From NCBI GenBank assembly GCA_027335515.1, contig DAHWHT010000221.1, positions 1 through 6,552 of the forward strand: DNA of 6,552 nt, written 5' to 3'. Made by a program: the position numbers and the translations under genes. Of this stretch, positions 1 through 3,676 are shown piece after piece. The notes under the pieces were generated by a model. The model searched no databases, was not told the DNA's origin, and saw nothing but the letters and a program-made list of their open reading frames with translations. The stretch comes from Clostridia bacterium (GTDB lineage: Bacteria; Bacillota_E; RBS10-35; JAJYVN01). The first letter of the stretch is position 1, and the number at the start of each line of letters is the position of its first letter.

Positions 1-72
1 GGCACGAAGATATGGATCATCACCGAAGCGGATCGCAGCGTCACGACGATTCTGCTGCCAGATGAATACTAA
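1..72 (+). CDS. C-terminal end of a small plasmid/ICE-type hypothetical protein (5' partial)
   Basis: Frame 1 is open from the first base to the TAA at 70-72 and encodes 23 residues ending ITEADRSVTTILLPDEY. A C-terminus of the form W-[IV]-I-T-E-x-D-R-S-x-T-T-x-L-L-P-x-[ED]-Y is one I recall from small proteins of about 100 aa carried on plasmids and ICEs. Some of those are annotated as hypothetical and some, without good reason, as restriction-modification subunits. I know of no established function. The start lies upstream of the window. Family membership is from memory and only the tail is visible. Confidence 0.6.
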   Translation, partial: GTKIWIITEADRSVTTILLPDEY

Positions 73-157
73 ACCGCTGCCCTTAGTTCTTCACTCTTCG
101 CAGAGCCGATGCCCCGGCATAGTCACGATGCCCCACGCCGCACGGGCCCTTTCGCGG

Positions 158-164
158 AAGGTGA
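158..164 (+). promoter_or_regulatory. Ribosome binding site deciding the 171 start
   Basis: AAGGTGA lies about 9 nt before the ATG at 171. The ATGs at 62, 109 and 128 have no comparable Shine-Dalgarno sequence. This site is the main reason for starting the gene at 171, in a different frame from most of its body. Confidence 0.45.
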
Positions 165-170
165 ACAGGA

Positions 171-805
171 ATGCCGCTGTCGACCCAGGCCCTGCGGCGC
201 TTGGCGCGAGCACACCCCCGGTTCGCGGAAGCAGCTTCGCTGCCCGCACGGCAGCCCGCGGCCCGGGAGGGCTGGCCGCGCTGGAGGCGGCCCCCCACTG
301 GGCGATGGAAGGGGAGATCGCCGCCGCACGGGCCGTTGTCGCGCTGGCGGAGGTCGAGCGGGCGGCCCCCGTCCTGCCGAGTGAGGCGCCGCGCGTGGTG
401 AGGGACCGGGCCCCTCCCTTCGCCCCGTCGATGCGCGCGGCGGGCGCCGCCCCCGCGGGGGTCGAGTCGGCGGCAAAGCGCCCGCGGGAAGTGCGGATGA
501 CCGTGGTAGGCGCCCCCTCTCCCACCGCCCCCGGCGACCCGACCGCCGCCCACCGGCCCGTGCCCCCGCGGTTGGTCGCTCTCCTGCTGCGCGCCTCTGA
601 GGAACGGCCGCGGGGATGGAGCACTTCCCAGGTGGTCGAGCAGGTGGTCAGCCGCTGGCACGCCTTGCGCCGCGCGGAGCAAGGCCTCCCTCCGGAACAG
701 TATCGCCCGGCACGCGCGCGGGCAAACGGCGAAGCGGTCACCCCGTCACCCAGCCGCGGCGTAGTCATCGGCCCCCCGGAGGCGGGCGGCGGAATCAACC
801 GGTGA
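171..805 (+). CDS. Hypothetical protein, probably with a -1 frameshift near 265-275
   Basis: I do not recognise this protein. From about 260 to the TGA at 803-805 the frame of position 62 has high GC at third codon positions and reads as a plausible Ala/Arg-rich protein. It includes a predicted helical segment (LVALLLRASEERPRGW, then STSQVVEQVVSRWHALRRAEQ). Upstream of about 260 that frame is weaker and its ATGs at 62 and 128 lack a ribosome binding site. The ATG at 171, with AAGGTGA upstream, opens a different frame reading MPLSTQALRRLARAHPRFAE with about 84% GC3 until about 285. One extra G in the GGGAGGGC run near 264-271 would join the two into one protein of about 211 aa. This may be a real frameshift mutation or a base-call error. 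Otherwise the gene would start at 128 or 62 in the single frame. The C-terminal end overlaps a direct repeat (785-814). Confidence 0.45.
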
Positions 806-862
806 AGCGCCGCCCCCATCATCGACGGCACCGGCGGCGGAATCGACCAGTCAAGCACCGCC
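785..862 (+). repeat. Two imperfect 30-bp direct repeats, 48-bp period
   Basis: Copies at 785-814 and 833-862 both begin GGCGGCGGAATC and end CCGCC, matching at 26 of 30 positions, with 18 bp between them. The first copy contains the stop codon of the preceding gene. Each is partly self-complementary: GGCGGCG at 785-791 can pair with CGCCGCC at 808-814, and the second copy keeps five outer pairs. No T-run follows, so a terminator is not well supported. A protein-binding iteron pair or a local duplication are the alternatives. Confidence 0.55.
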
Positions 863-892
863 TCGCTATAGCAAGAAAGGAACGGTTCACCC

Positions 893-1108
893 ATGCCCGA
901 CGATGGACAGGGCTGGTACGACACCGGGTTCGGATTCGTCTGTGCCCGAGACCGGCGGACGGCGGCCCAGCTCGGCCGCGTGCCGGTGGGCGCCGTCCAT
1001 GGTCCCTTCGTCTCCCTGCAAAGCGCCAAGGCGACTCGGGCACGGCGCGAAGCGGCGACCGCCGCTGGGGCCGCATCCGCTGGCGGCGGGGCCGGCCGGA
1101 CCGGTTAG
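893..1108 (+). CDS. Small hypothetical protein, 71 aa
   Basis: I do not recognise this protein. The start is ATG 893, supported by AGAAAGGA at 874-881. The 11-nt gap is normal when this sequence is aligned to the upstream part of an extended Shine-Dalgarno. Residues 1-45 contain a likely beta region (GWYDTGFGFVCARDRR, then VGAVHGPFVSLQ). Residues 46-71 are Ala/Gly/Arg-rich and probably a basic helix and tail. There is no signal peptide or membrane segment. The general plan of a short beta part followed by an Ala-rich tail resembles the three proteins encoded at 1481-2260, though it lacks their W-x-W motif. The TAG is at 1106-1108, and a run of nine C then leads into the motif before the next gene. 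The role is unknown. Confidence 0.6.
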   Translation: MPDDGQGWYDTGFGFVCARDRRTAAQLGRVPVGAVHGPFVSLQSAKATRARREAATAAGAASAGGGAGRTG

Positions 1109-1137
1109 CGGATCTGGTGCCCCCCCCCGGGTGCTCC

Positions 1138-1153
1138 CTTCCCATAGGGGGAG
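1138..1153 (+). promoter_or_regulatory. CTTCCCATAGRGGG motif, copy 1 (overlaps RBS of the 1163 gene)
   Basis: CTTCCCATAGGGGGAG is preceded by GGTGCTCC and runs directly into the perfect Shine-Dalgarno GGAGGTGAT (1150-1158). It matches copy 3 (2371-2388) over about 24 positions with a single indel, including the GGTGCTCC upstream. CTCCC (1134-1138) can pair with GGGAG (1149-1153), so the ribosome binding site can lie in a short hairpin. The sequence match is direct; a regulatory role is inferred. Confidence 0.5.
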
Positions 1154-1162
1154 GTGATGAAG

Positions 1163-1387
1163 ATGTCTCAGGCACCCGCACCGGTTGCCCACGCCGAACC
1201 GGACAAGCCCACGAAGTGCACGGATTGCGGCGCCGCGGCAGAAGCGGGTTCCCTGCGTTGGTTCCCGTTCACCGCCAACGTATGCCAGGCGTGCGCGGCC
1301 AAGCGCGACGCCAAGGCCGAGCAGGAGAAGCGCCTCGGCCTTGTTTGCATGAACTGCCGCAAGCCGTACTCGCTTTGCGTCTGCTGA
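1163..1387 (+). CDS. Small zinc-ribbon protein with eight cysteines, 74 aa
   Basis: The ATG at 1163 is preferred over in-frame GTG 1154 and ATG 1157 because GGAGGTGAT (1150-1158) covers those codons and gives 1163 an 8-nt spacing from GGAGG. Residues 1-17 are an Ala/Pro-rich leader. Cysteines follow as CxxC at 19-22, CxxC at 41-44, CxxC at 62-65 and CxC at 72-74. A charged helix (about 45-58) separates the two halves. Eight cysteines would suit two structural zinc sites of rubredoxin/zinc-ribbon type. Small zinc ribbons of this kind are common on phages and ICEs and often bind nucleic acid or a protein partner, but no partner is visible here. The copy 1 motif sits on its ribosome binding site. 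The zinc-binding call is strong; the function is unknown. Confidence 0.75.
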   Translation: MSQAPAPVAHAEPDKPTKCTDCGAAAEAGSLRWFPFTANVCQACAAKRDAKAEQEKRLGLVCMNCRKPYSLCVC

Positions 1388-1395
1388 TGTTCCCG

Positions 1396-1411
1396 CTCCC
1401 CGCGCGGGGAG
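1396..1411. terminator. 16-bp perfect GC palindrome after the zinc-ribbon gene
   Basis: CTCCCCGCGCGGGGAG is a perfect palindrome starting 9 nt after the TGA of the zinc-ribbon gene. As RNA it gives a six-pair stem with a GCGC tetraloop. No T-run follows, so it is at best a weak or non-canonical terminator or a 3'-end stabilising stem. Confidence 0.3.
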
Positions 1412-1480
1412 GGGCGCCACCTGGCTGAGGGGGCCGACGCGCCCTTCCCCACATCCGCCCGAAAGGAGAGCAACGACACC

Positions 1481-1738
1481 ATGCCGACAGACACCGGTTG
1501 GCGGCCTGTTGGAACCGCCGGCTGGCTGTGCGACAAGGACGACGGCTTCACCCTCACGGCGTGGGAGCGCCCCAGCGGGTGGGCGTGGCGGTGCCGCAAC
1601 GCCTACGTGGCCGCAGACCTGCGCCACCGGGACAAGGAGGGCGTAGTGGCCACCGCCGAGGCCGCGAAGCAGGCCGCCGAGGCGGCCTATGCCGCGTTTG
1701 TAGCGGCGCGGCGGGCGCCCGGAGGGCCGCGGCGGTGA
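1481..1738 (+). CDS. Small hypothetical protein with W-A-W motif, 85 aa (family member 1)
   Basis: The start is ATG 1481 with GAAAGGAG at 1461-1468. Residues 15-40 look like beta strands (GWLCDKDDGFTLTAWERP, then GWAWRCRN) and contain W34-A-W36. A charged middle follows, and residues 55-77 form an Ala-rich helix (VATAEAAKQAAEAAYAAF). The tail is Gly/Pro/Arg-rich. The plan matches the products of 1735-1959 and 1994-2260, suggesting tandem paralogues. The stop overlaps the next start as GTGA (1735-1738), so the two are probably translationally coupled. Upstream, GCGCCCTTCCCCA (1439-1451) is half of the recurrent motif. There is no signal peptide, membrane segment or recognised domain; function unknown. 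Confidence 0.65.
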   Translation: MPTDTGWRPVGTAGWLCDKDDGFTLTAWERPSGWAWRCRNAYVAADLRHRDKEGVVATAEAAKQAAEAAYAAFVAARRAPGGPRR

Positions 1739-1959
1739 GCGCGGGGCCGCCGTTTTGGTGGAAGGCGCGCGACGGCGGGCGCTGCACCACGCCACCAATG
1801 CCCGACGGCTGGTATGCGGAGGTGTGGCCCATCGCCGACGAGTGGGCCTGGCTCGTGCTCGACCGCACCGGGCGCACCATCACCGAAGGCATGGAGCGGA
1901 GCAAGGACGCGGCAAAGATCGCGGCCGACGCCGCGCTCCATGCTCCCCGCCGCCGATAG
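1735..1959 (+). CDS. Small hypothetical protein with W-A-W motif, 74 aa (family member 2)
   Basis: The GTG at 1735 overlaps the stop of the preceding gene (GTGA), the arrangement of a coupled downstream cistron. An in-frame ATG at 1799 is possible, but the residues before it (GPPFWWKARDGGRC) read as coding and carry high GC3. The body is DGWYAEVWPIADEWAWLVLD with W37-A-W39. A turn (RTGRTITEG) and a C-terminal helix follow (SKDAAKIAADAALHA, about 56-70). Compared with the preceding protein, the elements DG-(W/F), xxW, WAW and the Ala-rich helix occur in the same order. This supports common descent, but pairwise identity is low and a profile comparison was not possible. The function is unknown. 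Confidence 0.6.
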   Translation: MSAGPPFWWKARDGGRCTTPPMPDGWYAEVWPIADEWAWLVLDRTGRTITEGMERSKDAAKIAADAALHAPRRR

Positions 1960-1993
1960 CTCCGGGATGGCTTTGGAAAGGAACGGTGGCGAG

Positions 1994-2260
1994 ATGAGCC
2001 AAGCGGACGAGGCGGCCCGGTGGGAGCGGTCTCTGCGGTGGGCGGTCGAAGGGAAGCGGTTTGGTGAACGGCTGCTGTGCGAGGAGGGCGCCGAGACCAG
2101 CTTCCGCCTGACCGAGACGGCGGGCGGGGCCATCGCCATCGATTGGGAGTGGGCGACCCCACTTACCGGAAAGGTGCTCGCCGCCGGATGCTGTTGCGTC
2201 ACGGTGCCGCGGGATGGCCTGCGCAGGGCCGCGGAGCAGATCGCGGCGCGGATCCGGTAG
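1994..2260 (+). CDS. Small hypothetical protein with W-E-W motif, 88 aa (family member 3)
   Basis: ATG 1994 is chosen because of AAAGGAA (1977-1983). The in-frame ATG at 1967 lies upstream of that site and has only a poor ribosome binding site. The 12-mer GAAAGGAACGGT is identical to the one before the 893 gene. Residues 1-20 form an amphipathic helix (ADEAARWERSLRWAVEG). Residues 33-54 are strands (ETSFRLTETAGGAIAIDWEW) with W51-E-W53. An unusual Cys-Cys-Cys lies at 66-68 before VTVPRDG, and the protein ends in an Ala/Arg helix (LRRAAEQIAARIR). It is probably a more divergent relative of the two preceding proteins. A likely intrinsic terminator overlaps its stop codon, so it may be the last gene of its transcript. 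No function is recognised. Confidence 0.65.
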   Translation: MSQADEAARWERSLRWAVEGKRFGERLLCEEGAETSFRLTETAGGAIAIDWEWATPLTGKVLAAGCCCVTVPRDGLRRAAEQIAARIR

Positions 2261-2277
2261 ACCAGATCCGCTTCTTT
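2248..2277 (+). terminator. Probable intrinsic terminator after the 1994 gene
   Basis: GCGGATC (2248-2254) pairs with GATCCGC (2265-2271), and GG/CC can pair inside the loop. TTCTTT follows at once. The stem overlaps the TAG at 2258-2260. The short T-rich tail makes this the most conventional terminator in the window. Confidence 0.5.
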
Positions 2278-2290
2278 CCCACAGAGGGGG
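2275..2290 (+). promoter_or_regulatory. CTTCCCATAGRGGG motif, copy 2
   Basis: TTTCCCACAGAGGGGG differs from the consensus by CACAG for CATAG. It begins in the T-rich tail of the terminator and lies about 100 bp before the 2393 start, upstream of copy 3. It shares GAGGGGG with copy 5. Confidence 0.35.
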
Positions 2291-2296
2291 TGCCAG

Positions 2297-2340
2297 CAGT
2301 AGCCGGAATCTCCTGACTATCCCTGACAGTAGCCGGCATC
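2297..2340 (+). repeat. Two 14-bp direct repeats, 30-bp period
   Basis: CAGTAGCCGGAATC (2297-2310) and CAGTAGCCGGCATC (2327-2340) match at 13 of 14 positions. The spacer also holds two CCTGAC hexamers 10 bp apart. A regular spacing near three helical turns suits a protein-binding site. It lies in the 132-bp gap between the 2260 stop and the 2393 start. Confidence 0.45.
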
Positions 2341-2361
2341 GCGGCCCCTCCCCATCCGCAG

Positions 2362-2395
2362 CATGGTGCTCCTTCCCATAGGGGGGAGCACCATG
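2362..2395 (+). promoter_or_regulatory. Hairpin over RBS and start of the 2393 ORF, containing motif copy 3
   Basis: CATGGTGCTCC (2362-2372) and GGAGCACCATG (2385-2395) are perfect 11-bp inverted arms with a 12-nt loop that can add a CCC/GGG stem. The loop and right arm contain motif copy 3 (CTTCCCATAGGGGGGAG), the G-rich ribosome binding site (2381-2388) and the ATG at 2393. As RNA this would hide the translation start; as DNA it is a strong operator-like dyad. The pairing is seen directly and the control role is inferred. Confidence 0.6.
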
Positions 2396-2965
2396 AAGGC
2401 GACCTTCGAGGCCCGGGTCCCGGACGGTGCGGCCCCTGCCGTGCTCGATGGGATGGCTGATATCTGGTGCCGCGCGGAGCGATGGCTCTACCGGCGGGTG
2501 TTTGAGCGCGGCGGGAACATCAACGCCGCCCGGCGGGAGTGCCGCGTCCGCTTCGGCCTGACGGCCCGGCAGGTCAGTTCGGCGTGGTTCGACCTGCGGG
2601 CGAGGGTCGCCGCGGCGAAGGCGGGCCAGAAGCGGCACGCCTCCACCCGCGGTAGTAGGAGCGCGGCATTCGGTCGGTTAGCCCCGGCAGCAGATTTGAC
2701 GGGGGGGGGGAGATCAATGGGCATCGCCGGACGCCCCTCCGCAGAGGGCTTGGCCCGGCTGCAATGGCACCAGGAGCACGCCGGAACGAGGGAATGGCTC
2801 CCTGCATGGGTCGAGGACGGGCTGCACGACGACCTACGCGCCGGCTGGATAGATGGACCGGCCAGCGGCGCGGCGTGGTTATCCTCTGATGCGTGGAGGC
2901 TGACGAGCGCCGGACGGGAGGCCTTGGTGGCTGACCGAAAGCGCGGTGCAGCTCCTCGGCGCTAG
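2393..2965 (+). CDS. TnpB-like N-terminal fragment fused to an unrelated small protein
   Basis: This is an unbroken ORF of 190 aa from ATG 2393. In-frame ATG 2363 is possible but precedes the ribosome binding site. Residues 1-75 resemble the N-terminus of IS200/IS605-family TnpB-related proteins: MKATFEARVPDG, a helix with CRAERWLYRRVFERGGNIN, then RFGLTARQVSSAWFDLRARV, close to the family's G-[IL]-T-A-R-Q-x-[NS]-S pattern. The rest of TnpB, including the RuvC catalytic residues and the zinc finger, is absent, so it cannot be a nuclease. Residues about 81-108 are a low-complexity linker in which GC3 falls to roughly half, ending in a ten-G tract. From Met109 (nt 2717) the sequence reads as a different protein. 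I read this as a TnpB remnant running by chance into a separate gene. A genuine domesticated fusion is possible. The 24-bp palindrome follows the stop. Confidence 0.55.
   Translation: MKATFEARVPDGAAPAVLDGMADIWCRAERWLYRRVFERGGNINAARRECRVRFGLTARQVSSAWFDLRARVAAAKAGQKRHASTRGSRSAAFGRLAPAADLTGGGRSMGIAGRPSAEGLARLQWHQEHAGTREWLPAWVEDGLHDDLRAGWIDGPASGAAWLSSDAWRLTSAGREALVADRKRGAAPRR
2717..2965 (+). CDS. Small hypothetical protein, 82 aa (probable independent start inside the fused ORF)
   Basis: The ATG at 2717 has a G-rich ribosome binding site, GGGGGAG followed by ATCA, with a rather short 4-nt gap. GGGAGATC is also found before the excisionase-like gene at 3279. From here the codons return to high GC3 after the non-coding-like linker. 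The protein has a Trp-rich centre (GTREWLPAWVEDGLHDDL, then GWIDG) and ends SSDAWRLTSAGREALVADRK, which resembles the last helix and wing of small winged-helix proteins. That resemblance is weak. No family is recognised. It is convergent with the 3049-3279 gene across the long palindrome. If translation begins at 2393 instead, this is the C-terminal part of the fused product. Confidence 0.45.
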   Translation: MGIAGRPSAEGLARLQWHQEHAGTREWLPAWVEDGLHDDLRAGWIDGPASGAAWLSSDAWRLTSAGREALVADRKRGAAPRR

Positions 2966-2995
2966 CCGGGGGTTGGGTCGGTTGGCGCGGTAGGC

Positions 2996-3048
2996 CCAGT
3001 AGCGCCCGGAGATCCCTGGTAGGGCCAGGGATCTCCGGGCGCTACTGG
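2996..3048. terminator. Perfect 24-bp inverted repeat between convergent genes
   Basis: Left arm 2996-3019 (CCAGTAGCGCCC...GATCCCTGG) and right arm 3025-3048 are exact reverse complements around the 5-nt loop TAGGG. The repeat begins 30 bp after the plus-strand stop and directly abuts the TAG (3049-3051) of the minus-strand HTH gene. Position between convergent genes suggests a bidirectional terminator, but neither side has a T-run. A recombination or protein-binding palindrome, or a small mobile-repeat relic, is therefore also possible. Confidence 0.6.
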
Positions 3049-3279
3049 CTATGGCACAACTCGACGCGGGCGTCCGGGCCGCGATGGCGGGACCGCTGCG
3101 GCCGTTTCGCTGTTCGCGCCGCCCCTGACCAACCACTCCTTGACCGCGACGGGGTCGAACAGCACGCGGCGCCCCACGCGGATGCAGGGCATCCCCTTGG
3201 AACCGAGTCGCAAGAGGGTCCTGGGCGACAGGCTGAGGGCCTCAGCCAGGCCCTCGTAATCCACCAGCAGCTTCTCCAT
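3049..3279 (-). CDS. Excisionase/AlpA-like helix-turn-helix DNA-binding protein, 76 aa
   Basis: ATG at 3279 is preceded on the minus strand by GAGGGAG with a 5-nt gap. The frame is open upstream to 3822, but that part does not look coding. Residues 8-28 (YEGLAEALSLSPRTLLRLGSK) form a helix-turn-helix, residues 31-43 (PCIRVGRRVLFDP) the wing, and VAVKEWL the following helix. This is the MerR/AlpA-type HTH_17 fold used by many excisionases. The tail (51-76) is Ala/Pro/Arg-rich and probably disordered. Proximity to the integrase, on the same strand about 400 bp away, suggests a recombination directionality factor that bends DNA at the attachment site and favours excision. A transcriptional regulator of the element is the alternative. 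Motif copy 4 overlaps its leader, so it may share control with the other motif-bearing genes. Confidence 0.75.
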   Translation of the reverse strand: MEKLLVDYEGLAEALSLSPRTLLRLGSKGMPCIRVGRRVLFDPVAVKEWLVRGGANSETAAAVPPSRPGRPRRVVP

Positions 3280-3284
3280 GCGAT

Positions 3285-3302
3285 CTCCCTCTATGGGGAA
3301 GG
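3285..3302 (-). promoter_or_regulatory. CTTCCCATAGRGGG motif, copy 4 (overlaps RBS of the excisionase-like gene)
   Basis: On the minus strand the sequence is CCTTCCCCATAGAGGGAG, ending 5 nt before the ATG at 3279 and containing its ribosome binding site. It reads in the same direction relative to its gene as the plus-strand copies do, although it is on the opposite strand. Confidence 0.5.
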
Positions 3303-3486
3303 GCGCACCGCGATGCCGTCGCGGGGCAGCGGTCTTGGGGGTGGGGAGATGGTGGAACAGGTGTGTGCTTGGCTTGCAGTCACGTCTGCAGACATGGGGA
3401 CGGTCCTGTGGGCGGTTTGAGGCGGGTGGGGGCGGCCTGGGGCATCGGGTCGGCATGGCTCGTCCCTTGGGAGAGTAAGGTGAGCC

Positions 3487-3573
3487 ATGAGCCCCAAGGA
3501 GCTGAAAGCCCGCGCGGGTGGAACGCCTCGTTTCTCGTCCGCCGCGAGCGGCCGCACCAGGCAGTTTCTCTAG
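3487..3573 (+). CDS. Possible 28-aa small ORF opposite the integrase/xis gap
   Basis: ATG 3487 has a good ribosome binding site (AAGGTGA, 3477-3483) and encodes MSPKELKARAGGTPRFSSAA, then SGRTRQFL, stopping at the TAG 3571-3573. The same frame stays open after the TAG to 3738 and reads plausibly as protein (ANIEKGSIPNTQNRWPLVG, then TIADQFA). This looks like a broken or interrupted gene of about 83 codons. The start codon lies in the right arm of the CATGGCTC/GAGCCATG inverted repeat. It could be a gene remnant, a leader peptide or chance. Confidence 0.25.
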   Translation: MSPKELKARAGGTPRFSSAASGRTRQFL

Positions 3574-3587
3574 GCCAACATAGAGAA
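3566..3587. other. Short inverted repeat with 8-bp spacer, candidate recombinase core
   Basis: TTCTCTA (3566-3572) and TAGAGAA (3581-3587) are perfect 7-bp inverted arms around GGCCAACA. Tyrosine recombinases act on cores of two short inverted arms flanking 6-8 bp. The site lies about 90 bp beyond the integrase stop and between the TTGCAGTCACG repeats. The identity as a core site is inferred from architecture only. Confidence 0.25.
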
Positions 3588-3676
3588 GGGTTCGATCCCG
3601 AACACCCAGAACAGGTGGCCCCTGGTAGGGACGATTGCAGACCAGTTTGCAGTCACGACGCGGCCTCGTCATCCCA

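Larger units (their letters stand above)
3374..3657 (+). repeat. 11-bp direct repeats TTGCAGTCACG, 273 bp apart
   Basis: Exact copies lie at 3374-3384 and 3647-3657. The second ends 20 bp before the stop of the integrase. Possible arm-type binding sites for the integrase or excisionase. Confidence 0.45.
3303..3676. other. Repeat-rich gap between excisionase-like gene and integrase, candidate attachment region
   Basis: No confident gene lies in this 374-bp stretch. It holds an 11-bp direct repeat TTGCAGTCACG at 3374-3384 and 3647-3657. Each copy lies next to a GCAGAC element: GTCTGCAGAC palindrome at 3384-3393, and TTGCAGAC at 3635-3642. Between them are the inverted repeats TTCTCTA/TAGAGAA (3566-3572, 3581-3587, 8-bp spacer) and GTTCG/CGAAC (3590-3594, 3599-3603). 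There is also CATGGCTC/GAGCCATG (3454-3461, 3482-3489). Repeated arm sites around a short inverted core are what a tyrosine-recombinase attachment site looks like, but no second att copy can be seen in the window. Confidence 0.35.

Noticed and set aside
616..1428. 270-aa plus-strand ORF
   Set aside because: Arg/Gly/Pro-rich composition, and it overlaps three better-supported genes in other frames. It is a typical shadow in GC-rich DNA.
3588..3606. GGGTTCGATCCC resembling a tRNA T-arm, which would mark a tRNA attachment site
   Set aside because: The flanking bases do not form a five-pair T stem and no anticodon or acceptor arm can be drawn on either strand. A simple GTTCG/CGAAC hairpin explains it.
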